Source: Salvelinus alpinus
Lineage: Eukaryota > Chordata > Actinopteri > Salmoniformes > Salmonidae
Direction: 5' to 3'
Assembly: GCF_045679555.1 (NCBI RefSeq)
Contig: NC_092120.1
Location: 7,898,305-7,962,304, forward strand
Length of the DNA stretch: 64,000 nucleotides
Both the position numbers and the translations under genes were made by a program. Below, one piece after another: positions 31,683-61,000 of the stretch (its first letter is position 1; each line of letters starts with the position of its first letter). A model generated the notes under the pieces. The model ran no database searches. It was given only the letters and a program-made list of their open reading frames with translations, and had not been told where the DNA came from.

Positions 31683-32362
31683 AAGCCAACAGACATGACA
31701 GGAAGTGGAGATCTGCTTTTTAACACTAGAAGGTATACATATGAATAATTGTGAATAGCTAACTATTTAGTAACCAACACACCCAAATAACTATAACAGA
31801 AATATATTTAAGACACTGATTTATAATCTGTGTTTTTTTAAGTTACCTACATTTCATGTGATATATCTATATCTCCAGATATTCTAACTGTGGTCCCAAA
31901 ACACTTCTCTTTTCAGTCAGAGTATCTCCGAGGGAATCTGTGGTGCAGAGTGTATTAGTAGAGCAGTGCAGTAATACGATAGCATACTTATTCATCACAT
32001 CATATCCATCTGTGCAGATCTTCAGTAATGATCAACTAAAAGGAGCAGAGAACTATCATTGGGGGTTTTTTCACTGAGGTTGTGAAATGATTCAAGTATA
32101 TTCCTGAAATGCCTGAAAATATATAAACATTGGTAAACAAAAGTATTAAGATTTGGCAGAATTCATTGAATTCTTAACAAAAAATGAATGTGCTGTTATA
32201 AATGTGGATATGACTGAGCACTATACCTCAATACAAATTAGGTCAACAAAACACAAGAGTAAATTAAATCATTTAAAAAAGCTATTTAAAAATGTGAAAT
32301 CCCTTTTGATGGTGTAAGTGTATAGTCATTGTTGGACAACTTTAACTTGTTTTTCCTTGACA
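31683..32362. other. Non-coding unique AT-rich sequence
   Basis: Nothing recognisable. Confidence 0.5.
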
Positions 32363-32892
32363 TATACACTGAGTGTACAATACATTAGGAACACCTTTTG
32401 CCCTCAGAACAGCCTCAATTCATTGGGGCATGGACTCTACAAGGTGTTGAAATTGTTCCACAGGGATGCTGGCCCGTGTTGATTCCAATGCTTCCCACAG
32501 TTGTTTCAAGTTGTCTGGATGTCCTTTGGGTGGTGGACCATTCTTGATACACACGAAAAACTGTTGAGCGTGGAAAAACCCAGCAGCGTTGCAGTTCTTG
32601 ACACACTCAAACCGGTGCACCTGGCACCTACTACCATACCCCGCTCGAAGACACTTAAATATTTTGTCTTGCTCATTCACCCTCTGAATGACAAACATAC
32701 ACAATAAGTGTCTCAATTGTCGAAAGGCTTAAAAATCCATCTTTAACCTGTCTCCTCCCCTTCATCTACACTGATTGAAGTGGATTTACCAGTGACATCA
32801 ATAAGGGATCATAGTTTTTACCTGGATTCACCTGGTCAGTCTATGTCATGGAAAGAGCAGGTGTTTCTAATGTTTTGTATACTCAGTGTATA
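32363..32892 (-). mobile_element. Tc1/mariner internal-deletion derivative
   Basis: Inverted ends carry TACACTGAGTGTACAA on the left and its near-complement (TTGTATACTCAGTGTA) on the right, followed inward by AGGAACACCT and its complement AGGTGTTTCT. TA flanks both sides. The length of about 530 bp is far below an autonomous element. The minus strand keeps only a transposase C-terminal remnant near 32420-32500 ([14 protein letters not shown]), so the catalytic core was deleted. It is a non-autonomous copy. Confidence 0.85.
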
Positions 32893-35490
32893 CAGAATCA
32901 ATATGTTGGGAATTCACATTTGTGGGAATTTTACTCTGAAGTATTTAATACTGCGTGGACTAAATCAAATAGAGTGCTCTGCTCAGCACTACCAATCCGT
33001 TGTGAATATTTTCCTGGAGAGAACACAAACCCTGTGACTTTTAGAGAGGAAGCATGAGGTCATGTTTCATACCTCACGGAGAAAGCAGATTAAATATTAT
33101 GTCAATTTAAAAGCACTGGGAAATGTCCTCTTTGATTTCCACATGATAAACATGTAAATATCACTCTTTCTTTTTTAAACAGGGTGTTATTGCTCTTGAC
33201 ACTGTCTGGTTGAGAAGTCCATCAACCTTTACATCATCATTCCTTTGGTTGCCCATCAATGTAAAGACAAGTAGACATGCATCTGTAACTGCAGGTGTCA
33301 TAAAGGTCCCCATATATCTTACATCAGCCTATATATATGTAAACTAACTCAATAAGGACGCTAGGACTGCAAATTGTGTGGATATTCAAGTTGTGACAGA
33401 CAGAGGACAAACCAGTTGAAATGTTACTCAATGGTGCCATCTAGTGTTTGGAAAAACACCCTGTCTGAGACAGACGAAGATCCAAACCCTCTGGTAACTT
33501 ATAAGTTTGAACAACAATAATCGGTTATATTTGCTGCATTAATTTGATTGCTTTGTCTACGGATTCATCTGCCTTGCAATTATAAGTGTAGCATTAAAAC
33601 ACTAATTCATTAACTCAATTGTGGGTAGATTGATTAATTCTAAATAAACATGCGATTGCTGCAGCAAACGAGCTCTGCAACAACGTGGAGACATCTGGGA
33701 CTGAGAGGAGAAGACATTTTGATTATTTTCAGACATGTGTAGTTGCAAATCTTTTAATTAACATGAGTAGATAGTGAGGTTGTTGAACATCTACAGTAAC
33801 TGTCTGTTATGTGTTCTCATATTTGGTCACTTTATCAATGAGAAATGAGGCAGTGGATTTAAAATGCAGTGGTACTAGTGAAGGGGATCGATCTATACTG
33901 GGGCATATCCATCATCACCTTTCAAGATTATTTTTGTTGTTGAATGGGGCCTGTATATGCAAATCCAGCTACCAAAAAATATAATAAAATTAAGATCAAA
34001 CAAAGCAGATGGTCACATAAATCATCTTTTCACATGTTGGAATGTTGCCCTTATTACAGAACAATGAATCACATTATGTTTTGGAATAGTTTGGCCATTC
34101 TGCTCTTGTTCAAGTAAGACTATCAAGAAATGTGTTGAAATTTAATTGGTTTGAAAATACAACAATTATTATAAAAATAGGGTGGTTAATAAGGTTATAT
34201 TCAAGCTGAAGAAAACATATCAAGCTATAATATCATGCTTTAATCCTTGACTTCTACCTACAGTACAGTGCAGAATCACATGCATCATTTCTCATGCCAC
34301 AGAGTAGGCTAACTTAGCATGGTTCAGAACAGGGGTTCAGTGGAGGGGTTTGAACACTCTGTATCAATACAATCCAAGCCCTGGAATAGAGAGTGCAGTC
34401 AGTCAAAAAGCTCTCCTGTCTGAGGCTCTGTCAGCATCTGCACATACAGAAAAGCCTCATCAGAGAGATACTGCTAAAGTGCATGTAATACTTTAGAGAT
34501 TTAATGCAGGTTTTAATTGGATAGAGGCCCATTATTTTTCAATACAGAAGGGGCAGTGAGGCACATAAAGCTCTTGAATATTTTTGCAAATCGTGTTCAA
34601 CAGCATAATGATTAACCATGGCACTAAATTTGCCTCACAAAATGAAAAGCAAACTTCATGCAAGGCGTAATTTAATTGTTTCCCTTCACATTTTCTGCCT
34701 CTCCATTGTTGGAAGCTTAACATTTTTAGAGTCTGCTTAACAGCTGCCTGCCTTTTGATGCTTGAGCTGCAACAATGTGATTGACAAATGTTTTGAAGTA
34801 CTGTTGTCGCAGTGCGTTTTCACCTCCATACAGTCCCAATTTTTTCCGCTTAGTTCTACTGATTACAGATCATCTACAGATAATTGAAAGATCATTATGT
34901 ATGGAGGACTGATCATTTGAAATCTCTATTTCAATATCTGAGATTGTGTGTTTCCAAGGGTATGAGTGAAATAAGGAATAACTTTTTAAAATCCAGTTCA
35001 GATTTTTTATTATTATATATCAAATAAATGCAATATAATTTCAATATAACCAACACAATATAGAGATATTTGTTTACTCTAGTCTAGGTATTACGTTTAC
35101 TCAGGTTAAGATAATTTGACATAAATAGGATAATCATGTAATTCAAATGTGGAATAATTTTAAACATTTGTTGGTTTGTTTATGGTAGTTTATGATTCTA
35201 GGATTATGAAAGAATGAGACAAATTTATATTAGTCCTTTCAATGTCTTTTCAATCTGAAGAGAACACTGCCATCTGGGCAACAATTAGTGGAAATGCAAT
35301 CTACCAGTCTGGGTCTATGAATGTCTGTGTTTCCTTAACACTTCTGAAACCTTATGGGGCAAAGAACATACAACAAAAGATTAATCAGATTGAGCATGCA
35401 CTTTCCCTGTAATGTGCATTCTTTCAAAACACTTTTTGTAGACATCTGTAAGCATAAAACATATGCTAAAGAAGTATAAACGATAATGCA
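32893..35490. other. Non-coding unique AT-rich sequence
   Basis: No gene or mobile element is recognised. It contains a near-consensus minus-oriented CTCF-like word, annotated separately. Confidence 0.5.
33433..33447 (-). promoter_or_regulatory. Near-consensus CTCF-like site (minus orientation)
   Basis: GGTGCCATCTAGTGT fits 14 of 15 positions of the reverse complement of the CTCF core CCASYAGRKGGCRSY. A motif match only. Confidence 0.35.
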
Positions 35491-35580
35491 GTACCAGGAA
35501 GAAAAGTACCAGGAAGAAAAGTACCAGGAAGAAAAGTACCAGGAAGAAAATTACCAGGAAGAAAAGTACCAGGAAGAAGC
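35491..35580. repeat. 15-bp tandem repeat (GTACCAGGAAGAAAA)
   Basis: Six units of GTACCAGGAAGAAAA with small variants. The period of 15 keeps a minus-strand Leu/Phe/Val-rich frame open. It is not a gene. Confidence 0.95.
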
Positions 35581-36429
35581 AGGAACTCCTTTTATTAGAG
35601 CACACAGAGGTAATGAAGGGGATCAATAGGATTAGGAAATAGTTTAAAGCATTTTCTGTTTTGCCAGAACATTTTAAATTGAAATGGGAAAATTGTAACT
35701 GTTATACCAGGAAATAATAAGTAAGTATTACAAAGATTGGAAAAATTAGGACATTCTGAGCTAAAACCAAAAACAATCAAATCACTTTGAAGAACAATGG
35801 CCATTTTGGCACTTTTTAATTCATATCACCCTATGTTCGGTTTAGTGTTCCCAGGATATATATTTTTTTTTACAGTTACACCTGACCTGTGTAGTACAGG
35901 GAACAACAACAAGGCTCAACGGCAGCTTTCTAAATCCACCCTGAATCGTAACTTTCTTCATGCCACATCGAGAGTTTCTGTTAGTAACAAGATGCCACTG
36001 CTGCCTCATTGGTTTGTCTCCTACTGATTAGGGCTCTCATCTTATGTAAATCCCCTTAAGTCACATGTTATTGTGTATTGCAGTACTGTGAAGGTTAGGT
36101 GTTTCCTAAGCCCTGTGCACTGTCTTATCTCCCTACCACATGCATCTTTGTCTCTCCAATGTCTCTGTTTTTTTATTCTATTTTTAATATGCTAATGGGT
36201 GAAAAAAGTTGTGGGAACTGAACTGATGTGATGTTCTTGTTGACAACCAATCCACTGCACTGAAATGCTAATCTCTTCCAGTGGCTAACAACAAAAACAG
36301 TTCAGGAGACAAAGAGATGTGATGTGTTGAGTGCTCCAGGAATATCACAATGTTATCTGAAAGTCTGTGGTTTTAGTTTACCTACTGAATGCATCCTCAG
36401 AAATACACTTTGGTCAGCTTCTAGTGGGC
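35581..36429. other. Non-coding unique sequence
   Basis: No recognised feature. Confidence 0.5.
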
Positions 36430-36920
36430 AGAGAATAGGGCATAGAGAAAACGTAACATTTTTAAAGCAAGTTTTCTGTCATTCTTAACATTTTGCCACG
36501 GGGTAGAGAGACATTTTTGCCGTTTTAAAGCTAATTTCCTGAAATTCTACACCTTTTGCCATGACCTATGTTAATATGATATCCGAGTGAGAGTAACTAA
36601 CAATATCAATGTTGTCCCTCTGGAGGTCAGGGTCCCTTTGTGCTTGGTCGGTAATTCAGCCATGATTACTACAAGTTTAGATAGCTGCTGGGTAGACTCA
36701 TTTAACAATCTAAAAAATGTTAGCCGACGTGTTAATTGAGTGACAGTCAATGACTGACGTAAGAGGAAAACTGCTGATGCACAACCAAATTTCCACCTTG
36801 TGTATTCTACTATTCTAACTCTCCACAGTAAGTTGAGACCCTGGGTGAGTTCCTAGCAGCCGGCCGGGGGCCCTAGGCAACCGCCTATGTCGCTTAAGCC
36901 CAGGGCTGGCTCTGGCTGTA
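36430..36920. repeat. Dispersed salmonid-type repeat upstream of dpys
   Basis: Contains TTTTAAAGCAAGTTTTCTG, ACATTTTTGCCGTTTTAAAG and AATTCTACACCTTTTGCC, and ends GGGGGCCCTAGGCAACCG. I recognise these as pieces of a common salmonid interspersed repeat. Borders and class are uncertain. Confidence 0.55.
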
Positions 36921-37372
36921 ACCTCAGACTAACCTCATGTTCTGGGAATGTTGGAAAGCAAGAAGTCAGCAATCCATTAATCATTTGCCTATTTGTGGGA
37001 ACGGCCGACCGCCCAAAATAAAATTAGTGGTCTCTGGAGCTTCATGGAAACAAACACACTTTAGGCCTACTGCAAGTTCATTTCTTTGTCACTTTCTACC
37101 AGACAATTTTAACTTGCTCATGCTTGCTATCTGTGATCTGGATAAATTGAGTGAAAAAATATTTTTTCTGGAAGTAATGTCCTTGGGCCCTGCAAGTCTG
37201 GTAAAGTTTGCTAAATATTGTGAAATCTAGGCTACTTCCTGGGAATGTCTTTTTTTTGTCTTTCTCTTTTAGTGAGAGGTGTGTCTACTTGTGAAATATT
37301 TGTTTGTTGTGTAACCCATACCTAACTGACATTATAGACCTATGCCCAGCGCTTCTAAAAGAGAAAGAAACA
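36921..37372 (+). promoter_or_regulatory. Presumed dpys 5' flank / 5' UTR
   Basis: No clear TATA box or CpG island is seen. An in-frame stop (TGA 37292-37294) precedes the start codon, with no in-frame ATG between, so translation begins at 37373. A strong acceptor-like signal, a T-rich tract ending TCTCTTTTAG at 37272, suggests the 5' UTR may be spliced from an upstream exon. In that case the true promoter could lie further left. Confidence 0.4.
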
Positions 37373-51775
<14,403 letters not shown>

Positions 51776-52029
51776 GTGAGACAAGGATAAAGACCATCCA
51801 AGATGTTTCTAGTCAAACACATAGTGAATTACTGATGTATAGCTAAATTATGAACTGTTTTGATGATGCTACATTTTATATCTTTGTGTATGAATATTAT
51901 CCAACTAGTAGCATTTCATCACTACTATAACCAACGTCTTACACTGCAGATGGTGCAGACAAATCGAGCTTCCCACAAAGCCTGTTTTCAGGGTGAAAAA
52001 CATTTGGCTAAATAAGAAAATAGTTTCAT

Positions 52030-55000
52030 GTTAACTAGCTATGGTACATCCTGGATATAACTAGCTATGGGACAGCCTGGATATAACTAACTATGGGACA
52101 GCCTGGATATAACTAACTATGGGACAGCCTGGATATAACTAACTATGGGACAGCCTGGATATAACTATGGGACAGCCTGGATATAACTAGCTATAGGACA
52201 GCCTGGATATAACTAACTATGGGACATCCTGGAAATAACTAACTATGGTACAGCCTGGATATAACTAACTATGGTACAGCCTGGATATAACTAACTATGG
52301 TACATCCTGGATATAACTAACTATGGTACAGCCTGGATATAACTGGCTATGGTACATCCTGGATATAACTAACTATGGGACAGCCTGGATATAACTAACT
52401 ATGGGACAGCCTGGATATAACTAACTATGGTACAGCCTGGATATAACTAACTATGGGACATCCTGGATATAACTAACTATGGTACAGCCTGGATATAACT
52501 AACTATGGTACATCCTGGATATAACTAACTATGGTACAGCCTGGATATAACTAGCTATGGTACATCCTGGATATAACTAACTATGGGACAGCCTGGATAT
52601 AACTATGGGACAGCCTGGATATAACTAACTATGGTACATCCTGGATATAACTAACTATGGTACAGCCTGGATATAACTATGGGACATCCTGGATATAACT
52701 AACTATGGTACAGCCTGGATATAACTATGGGACAGCCTGGATATAACTAACTATGGTACAGCCTGGATATAACTAACTATGGTACATCCTGGATATAACT
52801 AACTATGGTACAGCCTGGATATAACTATGGGACATCCTGGATATAACTAACTATGGTACAGCCTGGATATAACTATAGGACAGCCTGGATATAACTAACT
52901 ATGGGACATCCTGGATATAACTAACTATGGTACAGCCTGGATATAACTATGGGACATCCTGGATATAACTAACTATGGTACAGCCTGGATATAACTATGG
53001 GACAGCCTGGATATAACTAACTATGGTACAGCCTGGATATAACTAACTATGGAACAGCCTGGATATAACTAACTATGGTACATCCTGGATATAACTAACT
53101 ATGGTACAGCCTGGATATAACTATGGGACATCCTGGATATAACTAACTATGGTACAGCCTGGATATAACTATGGGACAGCCTGGATATAACTAACTATGG
53201 TACAGCCTGGATATAACTAACTATGGAACAGCCTGGATATAACTAACTATGGTACAGCCTGGCTATAACTAACTATGGTACAGCCTGGATATAACTAACT
53301 ATGGAACAGCCTGGATATAACTAACTATGGAACAGCCTGGATATAACTAACTATGGTACAGCCTGGATATAACTAACTATGGAACAGCCTGGATATAACT
53401 AACTATGGTACAGCCTGGATATAACTAACTATGGTACAGCCTGGATATAACTAACTATGGGACAGCCTGGATATAACTAGCTATGATACATCCTGGATAT
53501 AACTAGGTATAGGACAGCCTGGATATAACTAGCTATGGGACAGCCTGGATATAACTAACTATGGTACAGCTTGAATATAACTAACTATGGGACAGCCTGG
53601 ATATAACTAACTATGGTACAGCCTGGATATAACTAACTATGGGACAGCCTGGATATAACTATGGGACAGCTTGGATATAACTAGCTATGGTACAGCCTGG
53701 ATATAACTAACTATGGGACAGCCTGGATATAACTAGTGGGCAGCCTGGATATAACTAACTATGGTACATCCTGGATATAACTAACTATGGTACAGCCTGG
53801 ATATAACTAACTATGGTACTGCCTGGATATAACTAACTATGATACAGCCTAGATATAACTAACTATGGTACAGCCTGGATATAACTAACTATGGTACAGC
53901 CTGGATATAACTAGTGATGGTACAGCCTGGATATAACTAACTATGGGACAGCCTGGATATAACTAACTATGATACAGCCTGGATATAACTAACTATGGTA
54001 CAGCCTGGATATAACTAACTATGGTACTGCCTGGATATAACTAACTATGGTACAGCCTGGATATAACTAGTGATGGTACATCCTGGATATAACTAACTAT
54101 GGTACAGCCTGGATATAACTAACTATGATACAGCCTGGATATAACTAACTATGGTACAGCCTGGATATAACTAGTGATGGTACAGCCTGGATATAACTAA
54201 CTATGGTACAGCCTGGATATAACTAACTATGGTACTGCCTGGATATAACTAACTATGGTACAGCCTGGATATAACTAGTGATGGTACAGCCTGGATATAA
54301 CTAACTATGGTACAGCCTGGATATAACTAACTATGGTACAGCCTGGATATAACTAACTATGGTACAGCCTGGATATAACTAACTATGGTACAGCCTGGAT
54401 ATAACTAACTATGGTACAGCCTGGATATAACTAACTATGGTACAGCCTGGATATAACTAGTGATGGTACATCCTGGATATAACTAACTATGGTACAGCCT
54501 GGATATAACTAACTATGGTACAGCCTGGATATAACTAGTGATGGTACATCCTGGATATAACTAACTATGGTACAGCCTGGATATAACTAATTATGGTACA
54601 TTCTGGATATAACTAACTATGATACAGCCTGGATATAACTAACTATGGTACAGCCTGGATATAACTAACTATGGTACTGCCTGGATATAACTAACTATGG
54701 TACAGCCTGGATATAACTAGTGATGGTACAGCCTGGATATAACTAACTATGGTACAGCCTGAATATAACTAACTATGGTACATCCTGGATATAACTAACT
54801 ATGATACAGCCTGGATATAACTAACTATGGGACAGCCTGGATATAACTAACTATGATACAGCCTGGATATAACTAACTATGATACAGCCTGGCTATAACT
54901 AACTATGGTACAGCCTGGATATAACTAACTATGGTACAGCTTGGATATAACTAGCTATAGGACAGCCTGGATATAACTAACTATGATACAGCCTGGATAT

Positions 55001-58000
55001 AACTAACTATGGTACAGCCTGGATATAACTAGCTATAGGACAGCCTGGATATAACTAACTATGATACAGCCTGGATATAACTAACTATGGTACAGCCTGG
55101 ATATAACTAACTATGGGACAGCCTGGATATAACTAACTATGGGACAGCCTGGATATAACTAACTATGATACAGCCTGGATATAACTAACTATGGGACAGC
55201 CTGGATATAACTAACTATGGGACAGCCTGGATATAACTAACTATGGTACAGCCTGGATATAACTAACTATGGGACAGCCTGGATATAACTAACTATGGTA
55301 CAGCCTGGATATAACTAACTATGGGACAGCCTGGATATAACTAACTATGGGACAGCCTGGATATAACTAACTATGATACAGCCTGGATATAACTAACTAT
55401 GGTACAGCCTGGATATAACTAACTATGATACAGCCTGGATATAACTAACTATGGTACAGCCTGGATATAACTAACTATGGGACAGCCTGGATATAACTAA
55501 CTATGATACAGCCTGGATATAACTAACTATGGGACAGCCTGGATATAACTAACTATGATACAGCCTGGATATAACTAACTATGGGACAGCCTGGATATAA
55601 CTAACTATGGTACAGCCTGGATATAACTAACTATGGGACAGCCTGGATATAACTAACTATGATACAGCCTGGATATAACTAACTATGGGACAGCCTGGAT
55701 ATAACTAACTATGGGACAGCCTGGATATAACTAACTATGGGACAGCCTGGATATAACTAACTATGGTACAGCCTGGATATAACTAACTATGGGACAGCCT
55801 GGATATAACTAACTATGGTACAGCCTGGATATAACTAACTATGATACAGCCTGGATATAACTAACTATGGGAACGCCTGGATATAACTAACTATGATACA
55901 GCCTGGATATAACTAACTATGGTAGAGCCTGGATATAACTAACTATGGTACAGCCTGGATATAACTAACTATGGTACATCCTGGATATAACTAACTATGG
56001 TACAGCCTGGATATAACTAACTATGGTACAGCCTGGATATAACTAACTATGGTACAGCCTGGATATAACTAACTATGGTACAGCCTGGATATAACTAACT
56101 ATGGTACAGCCTGGATATAACTAACTATGGGACAGCCTGGATATAACTAACTATGGGACAGCCTGGATATAACTAACTATGGTACAGCCTGGATATAACT
56201 AACTATGGGACAGCCTGGCTATAACTAACTATGGTACAGCCTGGATATAACTAACTATGGTACAGCCTGGATATAACTAACTATGGTACAGCCTGGATAT
56301 AACTAACTATGGTACAGCCTGGATATAACTAACTATGGTACAGCCTGGCTATAACTAACTATGGTACAGCCTGGATATAACTAACTATGGGACAGCCTGG
56401 ATATAACTAACTATGGTACAGCCTGGATATAACTAACTATGGGACAGCCTGGATATAACTAACTATGGTACAGCCTGGCTATAACTAACTATGGTACAGC
56501 CTGGATATAACTAACTATGGTACATCCTGGATATAACTAACTATGATACAGCCTAGATATAACTAACTATGGGACAGCCTGGATATAACTAACTATGGTA
56601 CAGCCTGGATATAACTAACTATGGTACAGCCTGGATATAACTAACTATGGGACAGCCTGGATATAACTAACTATGGGACAGCCTGGATATAACTATGGGA
56701 CAGCCTGGCTATAACTAACTATGGTACAGCCTGGATATAACTAACTATGGTACATTCTGGATATAACTAACTATGATACAGCCTAGATATAACTAACTAT
56801 GGGACAGCCTGGATATAACTAACTATGGGACAGCCTGGATATAACTATGGGACAGCCTGGCTATAACTATGGGACAGCCTGGATATAACTAACTATGATA
56901 CAGCCTAGATATAACTAACTATGGGACAGCCTGGATATAACTAACTATGGGACAGCCTGGATATAACTATGGGACAGCCTGGCTATAACTATGGGACAGC
57001 CTGGATATAACTAACTATGATACAGCCTAGATATAACTAACTATGGGACAGCCTGGATATAACTAACTATGGGACAGCCTGGATATAACTATGGGACAGC
57101 CTGGCTATAACTATGGGACAGCCTGGATATAACTAACTATGATACAGCCTAGATATAACTAACTATGGGACAGCCTGGATATAACTAACTATGGGACAGC
57201 CTGGATATAACTATGGGACAGCCTGGCTATAACTATGGGACAGCCTGGATATAACTAACTATGATACAGCCTAGATATAACTAACTATGGGACAGCCTGG
57301 ATATAACTAACTATGGGACAGCCTGGATATAACTAACTATGGGACAGCCTGGCTATAACTATGGTACAGCCTGGACATAACTAGCTATGGTACAGCCTGG
57401 TTATAACTAGCTATGGGACAGCCTGGTTATAACTAACTATGGTACAGCCTGGTTATAACTAGCTATGGGACAGCCTGGTTATAACTAGCTAATGGGTCAG
57501 CCTGGACATAACTAGCTATGGGACAGCCTGGTTATAACTAACTATGGTACAGCCTGGTTATAACTAGCTATGGGACAGCCTGGTTATAACTAGCTAATGG
57601 GTCAGCCTGGACATAACTAGCTATGGGACAGCCTGGTTATAACTAACTATGGGACAGCCTGGTTATAACTAACTATGGTACAGCCTGGTTATAACTAACT
57701 ATGGTACAGCCTGGATATAACTAACTATGGTACAGCCTGGATATAACTAACTATGGTACATCCTGGACATAACTAGCTATGGGACAGCCTGGATATAACT
57801 AACTATGGTACAGCCTGGATATAACTAACTATGGTACATTCTGGATATAACTAACTATGGGACAGCCTGGATATAACTAACTATGGTACATCCTGGACAT
57901 AACTAGCTATGGGACAGCCTGGATATAACTAACTATGGTACAGCCTGGATATAACTAACTATGGTACATCCTGGACATAACTAACTATGGGACAGCCTGG

Positions 58001-61000
58001 ATATAACTAACTATGGTACAGCCTGGATACAACTAACTATGGTACATTCTGGATATAACTAACTATGGGACATCCTGGATATAACTAACTATGGTACATC
58101 CTGGATATAACTAACTATGGAACAGCCTGGCTATAACTAACTATGGGACATCCTGGATATAACTAACTATGGGACAGCCTGGATATAACTATGGGACAGC
58201 CTGGACATAACTAACTATGGTACATCCTGGACATAACTAGCTATGGGACATCCTGGATATAACTAACTATGGTACAGCCTGGCTATAACTATGGGACAAT
58301 CTGGACATAACTAACTATGGGACAGCCTGGCTATACCTATGGGACAGCCTGCATATAACTATGGGACAGCCTGGATATAACTATGGGACAGCCTGGACAT
58401 AACTAACTATGGGACAGCCTGGCTATAACTATGGGACAGCCTGCATATAACTATGGGACAGCCTGGATATAACTATGGGACAATCTGGACATAACTAACT
58501 ATGGGACAGCCTGGCTATACCTATGGGACAGCCTGCATATAACTATGGGACAGCCTGGATATAACTATGGGACAGCCTGGACATAACTAACTATGGGACA
58601 GCCTGGATATAACTATGGGACAGCCTGGATATAACTATGGGACAGCCTGCATATAACTATGGGACAGCCTGGATATAACTATGGGACAGCCTGGATATAA
58701 CTATGGTACAGCCTGGATATAACTAACTATGGGACAGCCTGGATATAACTATGGGACAGCCTGGATATAACTATGGGACAGCCTGGATATAACTAACTAT
58801 GGGACAGCCTGGATATAACTATGGGACAGCCTGGACATAACTAACTATGGGACAGCCTGGATATAACTAACTATGGTACAGCCTGGATATAACTAACTAT
58901 GGGACAGCCTGGCTATAACTAACTATGGTACAGCCTGGATATAACTAACTATGGTACAGCCTGGATATAACTAACTATGGTACAGCCTGGATATAACTAA
59001 CTATGGTACAGCCTGGATATAACTAACTATGGTACAGCCTGGCTATAACTAACTATGGTACAGCCTGGATATAACTAACTATGGGACAGCCTGGATATAA
59101 CTAACTATGGTACAGCCTGGATATAACTAACTATGGGACAGCCTGGATATAACTAACTATGGTACAGCCTGGCTATAACTAACTATGGTACAGCCTGGAT
59201 ATAACTAACTATGGTACATCCTGGATATAACTAACTATGATACAGCCTAGATATAACTAACTATGGGACAGCCTGGATATAACTAACTATGGGACAGCCT
59301 GGATATAACTATGGGACAGCCTGGCTATAACTAACTATGGTACAGCCTGGATATAACTAACTATGGTACAGCCTGGATATAACTAACTATGATACAGCCT
59401 GGATATAACTAACTATGGGACAGCCTGGATATAACTAACTATGGGACAGCCTGGATATAACTATGGGACAGCCTGGCTATAACTATGGGACAGCCTGGAT
59501 ATAACTAACTATGATACAGCCTAGATATAACTAACTATGGGACAGCCTGGATATAACTAACTATGGGACAGCCTGGATATAACTAACGATGGGACAGCCT
59601 GGCTATAACTATGGGACAGCCTGGATATAACTAACTATGATACAGCCTAGATATAACTAACTATGGGACAGCCTGGACATAACTAACTATGGGACAGCCT
59701 GGATATAACTAACTATGATACAGCCTAGATATAACTAACTATGGGACAGCCTGGATATAACTAACTATGGGACAGCCTGGATATAACTATGGGACAGCCT
59801 GGCTATAACTATGGGACAGCCTGGATATAACTAACTATGATACAGCCTAGATATAACTAACTATGGGACAGCCTGGATATAACTAACTATGGGACAGCCT
59901 GGATATAACTATGGGACAGCCTGGCTATAACTATGGGACAGCCTGGATATAACTAACTATGATACAGCCTAGATATAACTAACTATGGGACAGCCTGGAT
60001 ATAACTAACTATGGGACAGCCTGGATATAACTAACTATGGGACAGCCTGGCTATAACTATGGTACAGCCTGGACATAACTGGCTATGGTACAGCCTGGTT
60101 ATAACTAGCTATGGGACAGCCTGGTTATAACTAACTATGGTACAGCCTGGTTATAACTAGCTATGGGACAGCCTGGTTATAACTAGCTAATGGGTCAGCC
60201 TGGACATAACTAGCTATGGGACAGCCTGGTTATAACTAACTATGGTACAGTCTGGTTATAACTAGCTATGGGACAGCCTGGTTATAACTAGCTAATGGGT
60301 CAGCCTGGACATAACTAGCCTTGGGACAGCCTGGTTATAACTAACTATGGGACAGCCTGGTTATAACTAACTATGGTACAGCCTGGTTATAACTAACTAT
60401 GGTACAGCCTGGATATAACTAACTATGGTACAGCCTGGATATAACTAACTATGGTACATCCTGGACATAACTAGCTATGGGACAGCCTGGATATAACTAA
60501 CTATGGTACAGCCTGGATATAACTAACTATGGTACATTCTGGATATAACTAACTATGGGACAGCCTGGATATAACTAACTATGGTACATCCTGGACATAA
60601 CTAGCTATGGGACAGCCTGGATATAACTAACTATGGTACAGCCTGGATATAACTAACTATGGTACATCCTGGACATAACTAACTATGGGACAGCCTGGAT
60701 ATAACTAACTATGGTACAGCCTGGATATAACTAACTATGGTACATTCTGGATATAACTAACTATGGGACATCCTGGATATAACTAACTATGGTACATCCT
60801 GGATATAACTAACTATGGAACAGCCTGGCTATAACTAACTATGGGACATCCTGGATATAACTAACTATGGGACAGCCTGGATATAACTATGGGACAGCCT
60901 GGACATAACTAACTATGGTACATCCTGGACATAACTAGCTATGGGACATCCTGGATATAACTAACTATGGTACAGCCTGGCTATAACTATGGGACAATCT

